Below, in pieces: positions 18,159-31,570 of a stretch of 43,414 nucleotides of DNA. Each line of letters opens with the position of its first letter. Position 1 is the stretch's first letter. Where the stretch lies: the NCBI GenBank assembly GCA_026399015.1, contig JAPLRS010000045.1, positions 1 to 43,414 of the forward strand. Direction: 5' to 3'. The notes below the pieces were generated by a model. The model ran no database searches. It saw only the letters and a list, made by a program, of their open reading frames with translations, and was not told the origin of the DNA. The position numbers and the translations under genes are program-made. The stretch is from Methylococcales bacterium (lineage in GTDB: Bacteria > Pseudomonadota > Gammaproteobacteria > Methylococcales > Methylomonadaceae).

Positions 18159-19745
18159 TTATTCCCACTCTATTGTGGCGGGTGGTTTTCCTGAAATGTC
18201 ATATGCCACGCGAGAAATACCAGGTACTTCATTAATAATACGTCGAGAAATAAGATCTAAAAACTCATACGGCAAATGTGCCCAACGCGCTGTCATAAAA
18301 TCGATGGTTTCCACGGCACGAATTGCAATCACATAATCATAACGACGACCATCGCCCATCACTCCGACAGACTTTACCGGCAAGAAAACAGCAAAGGCTT
18401 GACTCACTTTATCGTATAGATCATTACGGTAGAGTTCTTCTATGAATATTGCATCTGCCTGACGCAATAAATCTGCATATTGCTTTTTAACTTCACCTAA
18501 AATTCTAACGCCCAAACCAGGACCAGGGAAAGGATGGCGGAAAACCATTTCAGATGGCAAACCCAACTCTAGACCTAAACGCCGCACTTCGTCCTTAAAT
18601 AATTCGCGCAACGGCTCAACCAGTTTTAATACCATATTCTCTGGTAATCCACCCACATTGTGATGGGACTTAATTAAATGCGCCTTACCACTCTTAGATC
18701 CGGCTGATTCAATAACATCTGGATAGATAGTGCCTTGTGCCAACCATTTTGCATCGGTAATCTTGGCCGCTTCTTCATCAAAGATTTCGACAAATAAATT
18801 GCCAATTATTTTACGTTTATGTTCTGGATCAGTGATGCCGGCTAACGCATCTAAATAACGCTGCTCCGCATCTACTCTGATGACTTTAACACCCATGTGC
18901 TCAGCAAAGGTCGCCATCACTTGGTCACCTTCATTTAGTCTCAATAAACCGGTATCGACAAATACACAAGTTAACTGATCTTTAATAGCTTTATGAAGCA
19001 ATGCCGCCACAACAGATGAATCTACTCCACCTGATAAACCCAAAATAACATGATCAGAACCTACTTTTTCTCTAACAGCAGTAATACTATCCTCAATAAT
19101 ATTGCTAGCCGTCCATAAAGCTTCACAACCACATATATCTAAGACAAAGCGGGAGAGTATTCGGCCGCCCTGCTTAGTGTGTGTTACTTCTGGATGAAAT
19201 TGTAAGGCATAGAAAGATTTATCTTCATTTGCAATACCAGCAATTGGCGCACCGTCAGAACTTGCTATTAAAATAAAGCCTTCGGGTAAGTCAACAACGC
19301 GATCACCGTGACTCATCCATACATCTAATAAGCCATAACCCTCTGGACTTAAATGATCTTCGATACCTGTTAATAGTTTTGAATGACCACGCGCTCTTAC
19401 TTGCGCATAACCAAATTCTCTGTGATCTGAACTTTCTACCTTTCCACCCATTTGCTCTGTCATGGTTTGCATACCATAACAAATACCCAAAACAGGTATA
19501 CCTAACTCAAATACGCTCTGTGGCGCTCTAGGTGTATCACCTTCTGTTACCGTATCTGGACCGCCTGATAAAATAATACCATTGGGTGCAAAAGCTTTTA
19601 TTTCTGCTTCAGAACATTCGCAAGAGTAAATCTCACAGTAAACACCAATTTCACGAATACGTCTGGCAATTAACTGAGTATATTGCGAGCCGAAATCTAA
19701 AATAAGAATTTTATGGGTATGGATGTTAGTAGATTCTTGTTTCAC
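18159..19745 (-). CDS. guaA: GMP synthase (glutamine-hydrolysing)
   Basis: Converts XMP to GMP with glutamine and ATP. The class I glutamine amidotransferase domain (about residues 10-205) shows [18 protein letters not shown] and the nucleophile Cys89 in GICYGMQ, with the catalytic His in [10 protein letters not shown]. The ATP pyrophosphatase domain shows [10 protein letters not shown], and the C-terminal dimerisation domain ends in KPPATIEWE. The total of 528 residues is typical. The start is GTG at 19743-19745; no clear ribosome-binding site precedes it, so the start is less certain than the identity. It follows guaB in the usual purine order. Confidence 0.97.
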   Translation of the reverse strand: MKQESTNIHTHKILILDFGSQYTQLIARRIREIGVYCEIYSCECSEAEIKAFAPNGIILSGGPDTVTEGDTPRAPQSVFELGIPVLGICYGMQTMTEQMGGKVESSDHREFGYAQVRARGHSKLLTGIEDHLSPEGYGLLDVWMSHGDRVVDLPEGFILIASSDGAPIAGIANEDKSFYALQFHPEVTHTKQGGRILSRFVLDICGCEALWTASNIIEDSITAVREKVGSDHVILGLSGGVDSSVVAALLHKAIKDQLTCVFVDTGLLRLNEGDQVMATFAEHMGVKVIRVDAEQRYLDALAGITDPEHKRKIIGNLFVEIFDEEAAKITDAKWLAQGTIYPDVIESAGSKSGKAHLIKSHHNVGGLPENMVLKLVEPLRELFKDEVRRLGLELGLPSEMVFRHPFPGPGLGVRILGEVKKQYADLLRQADAIFIEELYRNDLYDKVSQAFAVFLPVKSVGVMGDGRRYDYVIAIRAVETIDFMTARWAHLPYEFLDLISRRIINEVPGISRVAYDISGKPPATIEWE

Positions 19746-19785
19746 AGTAGATTTTAAAATTTATTGACTAAAATAAGATTCATAT

Positions 19786-19841
19786 TTTGCTGACCAATCT
19801 ATAATTCAAACATCGATATTATTAGATATGAAGTCAGCAAA
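19786..19841. promoter_or_regulatory. Inverted repeat between guaB and guaA
   Basis: Two perfect nine-base arms, TTTGCTGAC (19786-19794) and GTCAGCAAA (19833-19841), are separated by 38 bases in the 126-base gap. In the guaA mRNA leader they could form a stem, or serve as paired protein sites. No T-run follows, so it is not an evident terminator. Confidence 0.35.
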
Positions 19842-19871
19842 TAAACGAAATAGGATAATTAAGCGGCTTTC

Positions 19872-21386
<1,515 letters not shown>

Positions 21387-21453
21387 TTAGCAACTACTGT
21401 AGTATTAAATTAGCAACAGGATAATTTGACGCCTATGTCAACATTAAACAAAC

Positions 21454-21834
21454 TTATTTTACTAGTCGTAATTTAGGTTTAGTGGATTTATTACTTGGAG
21501 GAGGTGGCGGCTCATCTATGACATCTTCTTCTTGATCAAAAATCATCCCTTTACCATTTTCTTTAGCATAAATTGCCATCACAGCTGATATAGGGACAAC
21601 CACATCCATAGACTGTCCACTAAAACGAGCTTTAAAAAAGATTTCAGAATTACCTAAAGACAACTCATGTACAGCTTGGGGACGAATATTTAAAACAATT
21701 TTACCGTCTTCAATTAATTGGACAGGCAAAACCGCTCTACTATTCTCAGCATCTACTAAAAGATAAGGGGTTAAATCATTATCTATTATCCAATCATAAA
21801 TAGATCTAATTAAATAAGGTTTTAAAGAAGTCAT
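21454..21834 (-). CDS. sspB: ClpXP protease specificity-enhancing factor SspB
   Basis: The adaptor that delivers ssrA-tagged proteins to ClpXP. The substrate-binding domain (about residues 1-105) opens with LKPYLIRSIYDWIIDNDLTPYLLVDA and includes ISPEAV-like NIRPQAVHELSLGN. A flexible Pro/Ser linker follows, and the C-terminal KPKLRLVK is the conserved ClpX-binding tail. At 126 residues it is a little shorter than the E. coli form. It begins ten bases after sspA, the standard pairing. Confidence 0.95.
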   Translation of the reverse strand: MTSLKPYLIRSIYDWIIDNDLTPYLLVDAENSRAVLPVQLIEDGKIVLNIRPQAVHELSLGNSEIFFKARFSGQSMDVVVPISAVMAIYAKENGKGMIFDQEEDVIDEPPPPPSNKSTKPKLRLVK

Positions 21835-21843
21835 ATATACGAA

Positions 21844-22479
21844 TTATTTAGCCAACTCAATCATTTCTTGCTCGGCTTCGCTTAAACTGCGTTTGAATGC
21901 GGGCCTGTTAAATATTCTCTGTGCATAATTAGAAATCACTTCATTAGTAGTAGAAATATCAATTCCTATACTAGGAAGTCGCCACAATAAAGGCGCGATA
22001 GTACAATCAATTAGTGAGAACTCATCACTCATAAAATAGGGTCTAGCCGCAAAAACCGGCTCAGCAGACAATATACTTTCTCTTAATATTTTTTTAGCCC
22101 GAGAAGACTTTTTCTCACCCGTAGCCAAAATCTCTTGTAAAAGAGCATACCAATCTTCATCTATACGCTTAATAATCATTCGAGCATTTGCACGCGAAAC
22201 GGGATCCATTTGATGCAAAGGAGGATGAGGAAAACGCTCATCCAAATACTCCATAATAATCCTAGAATCATACAGAACTAATTCACGTTCTATAAAAGTA
22301 GGTGATGTGCCATTTGGATTTAACTCTAGTAAATCCTCTGGAGGATTGTTCGGATCATAATATTCTATATCGGCAGCAACAGCTTTTTCTTGCAAAACAA
22401 AACGAGCGCAATGACTCATTGCGCATGTAGGTGACGAGAAAAGCGTCATTACAGATTTACGAGTAATATTATTTGCCAC
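21844..22479 (-). CDS. sspA: Stringent starvation protein A
   Basis: A glutathione S-transferase-fold protein that binds RNA polymerase and alters transcription under starvation and acid stress. The thioredoxin-like N-domain shows KSVMTLFSSPTCAMSHCARF and NPNGTSPTFIERELVLYDSRIIMEYLDERFPHPP; the helical C-domain has the ISNYAQRIFNRPAF ending. The GTG start at 22477-22479 is chosen because AAGAGG lies nine bases upstream and the protein then opens MANNITRKSVMTLF, in line with other SspA proteins; a TTG three codons earlier abuts the ribosome site. It gives 211 residues. Confidence 0.95.
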   Translation of the reverse strand: MANNITRKSVMTLFSSPTCAMSHCARFVLQEKAVAADIEYYDPNNPPEDLLELNPNGTSPTFIERELVLYDSRIIMEYLDERFPHPPLHQMDPVSRANARMIIKRIDEDWYALLQEILATGEKKSSRAKKILRESILSAEPVFAARPYFMSDEFSLIDCTIAPLLWRLPSIGIDISTTNEVISNYAQRIFNRPAFKRSLSEAEQEMIELAK

Positions 22480-22576
22480 AACTAACAACCTCTTGGACGT
22501 ATGGGGGCGATTAAAGTGTCATTGTAGCATAGCCACTCATTTTTTTGAGTTGATGCCAGCTACAATAACTCTATCA

Positions 22577-22599
22577 AAAACAGAAAACGCCTCTGTTTT
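22577..22599 (-). terminator. Candidate terminator after petABC
   Basis: On the minus strand AAAACAGA (from 22599) pairs with TCTGTTTT (ending at 22577) around a seven-base loop, 16 bases beyond the petC stop. The T-run overlaps the right arm of the stem, so it is a moderate-strength candidate separating petABC from sspA. Confidence 0.55.
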
Positions 22600-22614
22600 C
22601 ATCTAAATATTGTA

Positions 22615-23334
22615 TTAATCTACATCTTTCCAATATTCTTTTTTCAGCAAATAAGCAATAACTGAGAATATTAACAAGAAGAATAATACATATTTACCCA
22701 AACGTTCTCTTTCAAGTTGAACTGGCTCACCCACATAAACCAAGAAGTTAACCAAGTCATTTACAAACAAGTCAAACTCAGCTTCAGATAGACTACCAGG
22801 AACATCAAGCTCTAGCTTAGTGTATTCACCATAAATAGTTTTTCTTTGCTCTGCATGTTGTTCCCCTTGCAATTTCCACAAAGGGTTTGGCATCGCTGTA
22901 TCTTGAAATACTAAATTATTAACGCCGAAAGGCCTTGATGGATCAATATAGTAGCTTTTTAAATAGCTATACAACCAATCTGCACCACGTGATCTAGCAA
23001 TCAAAGACAAATCAGGTGGCTGTACACCAAACCATTTCTCCGCATCATGCTTGTTCATCGCACTATGTATTTGATCATAAATACTAGCGCCTTCAGGTGC
23101 AATTTCCTTTAAAACTTTTTCTTTATCAACTTCTGCATCCATTGCGAAACGCAAATAACGCATATGTTTGGCTGAGTGACAACCTAAACAATAAGTAACA
23201 AAATGTTGTGCACCACGCTGTAAAGATTCTTTATTTGAAAGATCAATATTTGCTTCTTGTAATTCAACTTCTTCAGATGCATTTACATTAAAAGCTAATG
23301 TTAATAACAATAAAACTGTCGCTATACTTTTCAT
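22615..23334 (-). CDS. petC: Cytochrome c1 subunit of the bc1 complex
   Basis: Passes electrons from the Rieske protein to soluble cytochrome c on the periplasmic side. A signal peptide (residues 1-19) is followed by the haem c site CLGCH (Cys49, Cys52, His53), a DTAMPNPLW segment that supplies the probable Met axial ligand, and a C-terminal membrane anchor (about 210-230, YVLFFLLIFSVIAYLL). It has 239 residues. The petB stop and the petC ATG share one base (TAATG), a sign of tight coupling. Confidence 0.96.
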   Translation of the reverse strand: MKSIATVLLLLTLAFNVNASEEVELQEANIDLSNKESLQRGAQHFVTYCLGCHSAKHMRYLRFAMDAEVDKEKVLKEIAPEGASIYDQIHSAMNKHDAEKWFGVQPPDLSLIARSRGADWLYSYLKSYYIDPSRPFGVNNLVFQDTAMPNPLWKLQGEQHAEQRKTIYGEYTKLELDVPGSLSEAEFDLFVNDLVNFLVYVGEPVQLERERLGKYVLFFLLIFSVIAYLLKKEYWKDVD

Positions 23335-24761
23335 TAGTCGAGACTCCTTTTCAATTTAGTAGCAATACGACTCATCACATGAGCAATCCCTTTTGGATTC
23401 GGTCTTCTACTAAAGAAAGTACTCTTAAATGCTGGATGCCCAATTTCAGCAGTCACAGGTTTTACTTCAGTTATCTCATCGATAAATGCTGGCAAATGTT
23501 CTTCAATCGCATGAATTTGATCTTCAAGACTTTGCAGTTTTGTTAACCTTCTAGGAACTGGTTTTGTTTTTTCCCAACGAGTATAAATCGGCATTAATAA
23601 GAAAAAGCCAAAGTATATAGTGGTAAACAATCTAGCTAATGTTGTTGCAACTGGCGTTACAGGTTGCGTACCTAAATAACCTAATGCTAAGAAGCTAATC
23701 ACAAATAAAAATAAAGCTTTTTTGAATATACCGCCTCTATAGCGTATTGATTTCACCTTGCAACGATCTAACCAAGGTATTAAAAACAACACCACAATAG
23801 AACCACCCATACCGATAACACCAGCAAATTTATCTGGAATAGCTCTTAAAATTGAGTAAAACGGCGTGAAGTACCAAACTGGAGCAATATGCTCAGGGGT
23901 TTTCATAGGATCTGCTGGTATAAAATTAGCATGTTCTAGGAAATAACCACCCATCTCAGGCATATAAAATATGACTGTGGCGAAAAATAGTAAAAATACG
24001 CCGACACCCACTAAATCTTTAACCGTGTAATAAGGATGAAATGGAATACCATCAACTGGATGACCCCAAGGATCTTTAGAAGCCTTGATTTCAATACCAT
24101 CTGGATTATTAGAACCCACTTCATGTAGTGCAACTAAATGCATAAACACTAACATAACTAAAACTAATGGCACTGCAATTACATGAAAAGCAAAAAATCT
24201 ATTTAATGTCGCATCCGCAATAACATAGTCACCTCTAATCCAAAGCGACAAATCATCACCAATTACTGGGATAGCACTAAACAAAGAAATAATTACTTGC
24301 GCACCCCAAAAAGACATTTGGCCCCAAGGTAATAAATATCCCATGAAAGCTTCAGCCATTAATGCGACAAACAACAACATGCCAAATATCCAGATTAATT
24401 CACGGGGATGTTTAAATGACCCGTAAATTAAAGCTCTAAACATGTGTAAATAAATGACAATAAAGAAAGCAGATGCTCCTGTTGAATGCATATAACGCAC
24501 TAACCAACCCCAGGGCACATCTCGCATAATATATTCAACAGAGTCAAACGCTAACTTAGCATCTGGCTTGTAATTCATAGTCAACAAAATACCGGTAATA
24601 ATCTGATTTACTAAAACCAATAAGGCTAAAGACCCAAAGAAATACCAAATATTAAAGTTTTTTGGCGCGTAGTAATGCGCCATATGATCATTCCAAAACT
24701 TTGTAACGGGGAAACGATCTAAGACCCAATTTCCACATTCAGCTAAACGACTTGGTTTCAT
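23334..24761 (-). CDS. petB: Cytochrome b subunit of the bc1 complex
   Basis: The quinol-oxidising, proton-translocating core of complex III. It shows WYFFGSLALLVLVNQIITGI, haem-ligand His pairs in RYMHSTGASAFFIVIYLHMFR and FFAFHVIAVPLVLVMLVFMHL, and the quinol-site PEW-equivalent PVWYFTPFYSILRAIPDK. Eight or more membrane helices are expected. At 475 residues it is longer than most bacterial forms (about 400-430) because of a polar C-terminal extension of about 70 residues (LQSLEDQIHAIEEHLPAFID onward) that is likely cytoplasmic. It overlaps petA by four bases and petC by one. Confidence 0.96.
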   Translation of the reverse strand: MKPSRLAECGNWVLDRFPVTKFWNDHMAHYYAPKNFNIWYFFGSLALLVLVNQIITGILLTMNYKPDAKLAFDSVEYIMRDVPWGWLVRYMHSTGASAFFIVIYLHMFRALIYGSFKHPRELIWIFGMLLFVALMAEAFMGYLLPWGQMSFWGAQVIISLFSAIPVIGDDLSLWIRGDYVIADATLNRFFAFHVIAVPLVLVMLVFMHLVALHEVGSNNPDGIEIKASKDPWGHPVDGIPFHPYYTVKDLVGVGVFLLFFATVIFYMPEMGGYFLEHANFIPADPMKTPEHIAPVWYFTPFYSILRAIPDKFAGVIGMGGSIVVLFLIPWLDRCKVKSIRYRGGIFKKALFLFVISFLALGYLGTQPVTPVATTLARLFTTIYFGFFLLMPIYTRWEKTKPVPRRLTKLQSLEDQIHAIEEHLPAFIDEITEVKPVTAEIGHPAFKSTFFSRRPNPKGIAHVMSRIATKLKRSLD

Positions 24762-25357
24762 GCGCTTTTCTCCTCAGAAGACTCACCAATAATGATGCGT
24801 GTATCGTTAATGTAACGATAAGGCGGAATTTCTAAGTTAGTTGGCGCAGGCACACCGCGATAAACACGCCCTGCCAAATCAAACCAAGAACCATGACATG
24901 GGCAGAAAAATCCACCTTGCCATTTTTCACCTAAATCAACGGGAGCAATTTCTGGACGAAATGTAGGAGAACATCCTAAGTGGGTACACAAACCAACAGC
25001 TACAAATATCTCAGGCTTCTGAGATCTAGCCGCATTTTTACTAGAAGGAGGTTGTATTGATTCATTAGATAACGGATCTCTTAGCTCACTATCCAATGTT
25101 TTTAATGTAGCTAATACTTCGGGCTGTCTATTTAAAACCCAAACAGGCTTACCACGCCAAGCAACCCTAATTAATTGACCATCTTCAATCTTACTGATAT
25201 CAACTTCAACAGGTGCTCCTGCAGCCATCGCTTTAACACTAGGTTGCATTTGAGCAAGAAAAGGAACTGCTAAATAGCCTGAACCCACAGCACCAACTAC
25301 GGTCAATGCCGAAGTCAAAAACTGGCGTTTAGACTTATCTACGCCTTTATTATTCAT
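24758..25357 (-). CDS. petA: Rieske iron-sulfur subunit of the bc1 complex
   Basis: Carries the 2Fe-2S cluster that takes an electron from quinol. It has 199 residues with a Tat-like N-terminus (KSKRQFLTSALTVVGAVGSG) that acts as a membrane anchor, and the two cluster boxes CTHLGC (Cys124, His126, Cys129) and CPCHG (Cys152, Cys154, His155). The usual disulfide cysteines are the outer pair of the boxes. It is the first gene of petABC, and the 197-base gap before it should hold the promoter. Confidence 0.97.
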   Translation of the reverse strand: MNNKGVDKSKRQFLTSALTVVGAVGSGYLAVPFLAQMQPSVKAMAAGAPVEVDISKIEDGQLIRVAWRGKPVWVLNRQPEVLATLKTLDSELRDPLSNESIQPPSSKNAARSQKPEIFVAVGLCTHLGCSPTFRPEIAPVDLGEKWQGGFFCPCHGSWFDLAGRVYRGVPAPTNLEIPPYRYINDTRIIIGESSEEKSA

Positions 25358-25402
25358 TATAGAACTCTCCTGATTTTATCCACGGCCTTACAGCTCATTT
25401 TT

Positions 25403-25414
25403 ATTGGCGCCAAT
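25403..25414. promoter_or_regulatory. 12-bp perfect palindrome upstream of petA
   Basis: ATTGGCGCCAAT is a perfect palindrome 46 bases before the petA ATG, next to a TTATAT -10-like sequence on the minus strand. Such a dyad at this spot could be an operator for petABC. No matching regulator family is certain. Confidence 0.35.
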
Positions 25415-25554
25415 ATAACACTTTAAGCAGGTGTATTTGAAGCACTTGGTAACGTTAATTTACTAACTTGTAGCAATTAAAGCGCAATATTACCCAGTCT
25501 ACCAACGAAAACACCCCTAATTAGCCTATTTGACTTTCATTTAAATAAGTTCAA

Positions 25555-26649
25555 TCAGATCACTAATTCTGCCAAACTTGTTCTTAATGCCTCAAGAAAA
25601 GCCTGATTTTCATCTGGCTTACCTATGGTAACTCTTAAACAGTCACTTAATAGCCCACCTTGAGCGCTCATATTTTTAATCAAAACACCCTGCTGCTTAA
25701 TTGATAAGAAGATATCAGCCGCTTTATTGGGCGGTACTTTAAATAGTATAAAATTCGCAGCACTTGGATAAGCGACTATTCCATCTAACTTATTAAGCTC
25801 AGAAAACACATAAGCTCTTTGCTCGCAAATTGTCTTAGTTTGTTGATCAAACATATCACTATTAGCTAATGCAAAATCTGCAGTCACTTGAGTAAGACAA
25901 TTTATGTTGTAAGGTAATCTAATTTTATTTAATTGCTCAATAATATTTGATTGCCCCATCACATAGCCCAATCTTAGACCTGCCAAACCTAATTTAGACA
26001 CGGTTCGCATAATCAATAAATTTTCATATTGATTTAATTGATCAATAAAACTGGCATTTGCAAAAGGCCCGTACGCCTCATCAACAACAACTAATCCCGG
26101 CGCAGCTTTTATAATTTCATGTATCGCATCTGCGTTAAATAAATTACTGGTAGGATTGTTTGGATAAGCCAAGAAAATTAGCAAGGGTTGATGTTTCTCA
26201 ATAGCTGCCAACATCGCAGGTAAATCTAAATCAAATCCGTCAGTTAATACGGGCACACCAACATAGTTTAACCCTAAACAATCACTAATTTGCTTATACA
26301 TTACAAACCCAGGAGCGGGCGCTAATACTGAAGCCCCTTCTGGTAATGCCATTAACAATACCTGAATAATTTCATCAGAACCATTACCAAGTAAAATATC
26401 AAAAGCTTCTGGTAATTTGTTTAAAGCTCTAATAGATCGAACTAACTGAGATGCTTCAGGATCAGGATAACGATTTAACTGACAATCTTTTAAATGCTCG
26501 AACCACTTAATTTTGATATCTTCTGGCCAAGTATACGGATTTTCCATCGCATCTAACTTAATAAAGCCTTGAGCATCGGCTACTTTATAAGCAGCCATAG
26601 CCAACACTTCCTTACGAAAAACAGAGGAGACTAAAGAGGATTTATTCAT
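25555..26649 (-). CDS. hisC: Histidinol-phosphate aminotransferase
   Basis: A PLP enzyme that transaminates imidazole-acetol phosphate with glutamate in histidine synthesis. It is a fold-type I aminotransferase of 364 residues. Visible elements are LDAMENPYTWPE near the N-terminus, LGNGSDEIIQVLLMAL, FLAYPNNPTSNLF, VVVDEAYGPF, and the PLP-lysine motif RTVSKLGLAGLRLGY. It follows hisD, from which it is separated by 53 bases, consistent with a hisGDC operon. Confidence 0.95.
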   Translation of the reverse strand: MNKSSLVSSVFRKEVLAMAAYKVADAQGFIKLDAMENPYTWPEDIKIKWFEHLKDCQLNRYPDPEASQLVRSIRALNKLPEAFDILLGNGSDEIIQVLLMALPEGASVLAPAPGFVMYKQISDCLGLNYVGVPVLTDGFDLDLPAMLAAIEKHQPLLIFLAYPNNPTSNLFNADAIHEIIKAAPGLVVVDEAYGPFANASFIDQLNQYENLLIMRTVSKLGLAGLRLGYVMGQSNIIEQLNKIRLPYNINCLTQVTADFALANSDMFDQQTKTICEQRAYVFSELNKLDGIVAYPSAANFILFKVPPNKAADIFLSIKQQGVLIKNMSAQGGLLSDCLRVTIGKPDENQAFLEALRTSLAELVI

Positions 26650-26702
26650 AACATCTCAATTAACAATAAGCACTTTAAAATTAGTAATATTAATTTTAAA
26701 GT

Positions 26703-28007
26703 TTATTTAATTCTGTATTCTGCAGAACGTGCATGGGCCGTTAAGCTTTCACCACGCGCTAAAATTGACGCCGTTTTACCTAAGGCATCAGCGCCTGCTT
26801 CAGAACAATTTATAATACTAGTTCGCTTTTGAAAATCGTAAACCCCTAAAGGCGATGAAAAACGTGCGGTACTTGAAGTGGGTAATACATGATTAGGGCC
26901 AGCACAATAATCACCTAAGGCTTCTGCCGTATAACGCCCCATAAAGATTGCGCCGGCATGATGAATACTTTCAGCTAAAACATGCGGTTCATCAATCGAT
27001 AACTCTAAATGCTCTGGGGCAATAATATTTGCGATTTCAGCGGCCTGGGCTAAATCCTTAACTTTAATTAATGCGCCTCGACCCGTTAAAGAAGCTCTAA
27101 TAATGTCAGCCCTCTCCATAGTAGGTAACAAAGCATTAATACTCTGTTCTACTGCTTGTAAAAACTCAGCATCATGAGAAATTAAAATAGACTGCGCATT
27201 TTCATCATGCTCGGCTTGTGAAAACAAATCCATCGCAATCCAATCTGGATTAGTTTTTCCATCACAAATCACTAAAATTTCAGAGGGTCCGGCAATCATA
27301 TCAATGCCTACTTTACCAAATACCAATTTCTTAGCCGTAGCGACATAGATATTTCCTGGCCCTACGATTTTAGCAACAGCGGGAATGGTTTTTGTGCCAT
27401 ACGCTAAAGCAGCTACAGCTTGAGCGCCACCAATAGTAAAAACACGATCCACACCCGCTAAATATGCAGCGGCTAATACAAGATCGTTCTCTTCACCATT
27501 AGGCGTAGGTACTACCATAATTAAATCACTTACCCCAGCAACTTTTGCAGGAATAGCATTCATCAACACTGAAGAAGGATAAGCAGCCTTACCACCCGGC
27601 ACATAAAGTCCAACACTAGGTAAAGGTGTTACTTTTTGTCCTAATAAATTTCCATTTGGCTCTATATACTGCCAAGACTGTAATTTTTGATGATCAGCAT
27701 AATCACGAATACGATCGGCTGCTATCTGTAGTGCTTTAGCTTGCTCTGCTGGTAAATTTTCCCATGCAGTTTTTAATCTAGACTTTGGAAGTTCTAACTG
27801 CGCGGCATCTTGAATAGCGCGACGATCAAATTGATTTGTATAATCAACAACCGCTTGATCCCCTCTACTACGAACATCAGCAATAATACTCAACACGCGA
27901 GTTTGAATCTCTAAATCATCAGATTCGTCCCATGCCAATACCTTTTGCAACTCTTCAGTAAACGATACAGAGCTGGTATCCAATTTATTCATCGTTAGAT
28001 AAGACAT
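26703..28007 (-). CDS. hisD: Histidinol dehydrogenase
   Basis: Performs the last two oxidations of histidine synthesis, from L-histidinol to L-histidine, with NAD and zinc. Visible motifs include [67 protein letters not shown] and [19 protein letters not shown], with the catalytic Glu-His region near HLELS. The start at 28007 gives 434 residues, the family norm. It is chosen over a TTG ten codons upstream because AGGAA sits seven bases before this ATG and the upstream frame overlaps hisG. It starts one base after the hisG stop. Confidence 0.96.
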   Translation of the reverse strand: MSYLTMNKLDTSSVSFTEELQKVLAWDESDDLEIQTRVLSIIADVRSRGDQAVVDYTNQFDRRAIQDAAQLELPKSRLKTAWENLPAEQAKALQIAADRIRDYADHQKLQSWQYIEPNGNLLGQKVTPLPSVGLYVPGGKAAYPSSVLMNAIPAKVAGVSDLIMVVPTPNGEENDLVLAAAYLAGVDRVFTIGGAQAVAALAYGTKTIPAVAKIVGPGNIYVATAKKLVFGKVGIDMIAGPSEILVICDGKTNPDWIAMDLFSQAEHDENAQSILISHDAEFLQAVEQSINALLPTMERADIIRASLTGRGALIKVKDLAQAAEIANIIAPEHLELSIDEPHVLAESIHHAGAIFMGRYTAEALGDYCAGPNHVLPTSSTARFSSPLGVYDFQKRTSIINCSEAGADALGKTASILARGESLTAHARSAEYRIK

Positions 28008-28008
28008 C

Positions 28009-28638
28009 TTAATTCCTAATGGCAAGCGCTGTCTCAAAATGAGAAATGAGATCTGTAATGGCCGCGTGCTTCATTTTCATGGACGCTTTATTAACCACTA
28101 ATCGAGAACTAATATCCATAATAAGTTCACGTGGCTCTAAATCATTCGCTTTTAAAGTATTGCCGGTATCCACTAAATCGACGATACAATCCGCCAAACC
28201 CACTAACGGGGCTAACTCCATAGAGCCGTATAATTTGATAATCTCTGCCTGGATACCTTTACTAGCAAAATAACTTTGCGCAATCTTTACGTATTTTGTT
28301 GCTACCCGAATACGACCACTTAATTCAGGCGCATCTTTATGCGTAGCCGTCATTAAACGACAACCCGCTATTTTTAAATCTAATGGCTCGTATAAGCCTT
28401 CAGCGCCATGTTCCAACAACACATCTTTACCCGCCACACCCATATCGGCAGCCCCATACTCAACAAAAGTAGGCACATCAGTCGCACGAATAATGACAAG
28501 TTGCACATCAGGACGCGTAGTTGCTAATATTAATTTTCGACAAGTCTTAGGATCATCAATCGGTACAATACCCGCCGCCGCTAATAGTGGCAAAGCATCT
28601 TCATATATCCTACCTTTAGAAACAGCAATAGTTATCAT
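28009..28638 (-). CDS. hisG: ATP phosphoribosyltransferase, short form
   Basis: First enzyme of histidine synthesis: condenses ATP and PRPP. The 209 residues and the lack of a C-terminal ACT-like domain mark the short (HisGS) type, which normally needs HisZ for activity and feedback inhibition; hisZ is not seen in this window. Conserved parts are [33 protein letters not shown] and the PRPP loop [18 protein letters not shown]. It lies just upstream of hisD and nine bases after murA. Confidence 0.95.
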   Translation of the reverse strand: MITIAVSKGRIYEDALPLLAAAGIVPIDDPKTCRKLILATTRPDVQLVIIRATDVPTFVEYGAADMGVAGKDVLLEHGAEGLYEPLDLKIAGCRLMTATHKDAPELSGRIRVATKYVKIAQSYFASKGIQAEIIKLYGSMELAPLVGLADCIVDLVDTGNTLKANDLEPRELIMDISSRLVVNKASMKMKHAAITDLISHFETALAIRN

Positions 28639-28647
28639 AAAACAACC

Positions 28648-30274
<1,627 letters not shown>

Positions 30275-30278
<4 letters not shown>

Positions 30279-30745
30279 TTTTTCTCTTCCGCCGCAGATT
30301 TAAACAAAAATTGTCCTATAGCCTTTTCAAGAATAATAGCGGATTGCGTAATCTCAATCTCCCCGCCTTTTTTCAAAAAGGTATCAGATCCACCTGGCTC
30401 AAGATTTACATATTGCTCACCTAATAAACCTGCGGTAAAAACGCTAGCAGTTGTATCATCAGGTAGCGTGTTGTATTTTGAATTAATACTTAATTGCACC
30501 ACTGATTTGTAAGTCTTAGGATCAAAAGTAATTGAAGTTACCTTACCAATTTTTACACCGGCAGCAGAAACTGGAGATTTAACTTTTAAACCACCTGAGT
30601 TTTCAAACTTAGCCGTAATAGTGTAACTATCCTCATCAGTAAAAGAGCTTAAATTACTGACGTGCATAGCCAAAAAGAAAAGACCGGCAATACCAGAAGC
30701 GACAAAAAGTCCAACCAGTGTGTCCTGATTACGGGTGTGCTGCAT
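30275..30745 (-). CDS. mlaD: MCE-domain phospholipid transport protein MlaD
   Basis: A periplasmic MCE protein anchored by one N-terminal helix (TLVGLFVASGIAGLFFLAMHV); in MlaFEDB it forms the hexameric ring through which lipids pass. The MCE domain follows with TITAKFENSGGLKVKSPVSAAGVKIGKVT and the PDDTTASVFTAGLLGEQYV region. The start at 30745 is chosen over a TTG five codons upstream because GGAGA lies eight bases before this ATG. It gives 156 residues, short for MlaD but complete through the helical tail. Confidence 0.93.
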
Positions 30746-30746
30746 G

Positions 30747-31529
30747 TTAATGATCTCCAAACATGAGTGCAGTCAAGATAAAATCTAAACCTAAAATAGT
30801 AAAAGCAGAATTAACTACGGTACGGGTTGTTGCCCTACTGACACCTTCCGACGTAGGAATTGAATCATAACCTTCAAATAAGGCTATCCACGAGGTGACA
30901 AAACCAAAAACGATACTTTTAATTACACCGTTAATAATATCATCATAAAAATCTATATTGGACTGCATTTGCGCCCAATAAGCGCCTTCATCAACGCCCA
31001 ACAAGCCACAACCGACTATTTGACCACCCATAATACCCACGGCACTAAATAATCCAGCCAAAAGTGGCATAGAGATTAAACCGGCTAAGAAACGCGGAGT
31101 AACAATGCGTTTAACGGGATCAATTGCCATCATTTCCATACCAGAAAGCTGTTCCGTAGCCTTCATTAAACCAATCTCTGCAGTTAATGCAGAACCCGCT
31201 CTACCCGCAAACAATAAAGCAGAGACCACAGGCCCTAACTCTCTTACTAAAGACGCGGCCACCATAACACCTAAAGTTTCTTCTGCACCAAAGTCAGATA
31301 AGGTGTAATAGCCTTGTAAACCTAATACCATACCCACAAACAACCCGGAAATAGTAATAATTAAAAAAGACATCACTCCCACAGAATACATTTGCTTAAG
31401 TAATAATCTTGGGCGCAATAACACACTAATGACGCCTGAAAAAATCTGAATTAGAAAATGGGTGCCTCTACCCAATTTATTAAAACTAGCTCTGGTTCCA
31501 CTACCTAAATTTTCTATAAAATCCATCAT
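30747..31529 (-). CDS. mlaE: Permease MlaE
   Basis: The inner-membrane permease subunit of the Mla lipid transporter. The 260 residues carry an amphipathic N-terminal helix and about five hydrophobic segments, with the family motif LVRELGPVVSALLFAGRAGSALTAEIGLMKATEQLSGMEMMAIDP and a later SWIALFEGYDS. The ATG is preceded by AAGATG, and the gene begins about 42 bases after mlaF. Confidence 0.95.
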   Translation of the reverse strand: MMDFIENLGSGTRASFNKLGRGTHFLIQIFSGVISVLLRPRLLLKQMYSVGVMSFLIITISGLFVGMVLGLQGYYTLSDFGAEETLGVMVAASLVRELGPVVSALLFAGRAGSALTAEIGLMKATEQLSGMEMMAIDPVKRIVTPRFLAGLISMPLLAGLFSAVGIMGGQIVGCGLLGVDEGAYWAQMQSNIDFYDDIINGVIKSIVFGFVTSWIALFEGYDSIPTSEGVSRATTRTVVNSAFTILGLDFILTALMFGDH

Positions 31530-31570
31530 CTTATCTATTCTTAAGCTATCAACGTTAAATTCATAGGGGC

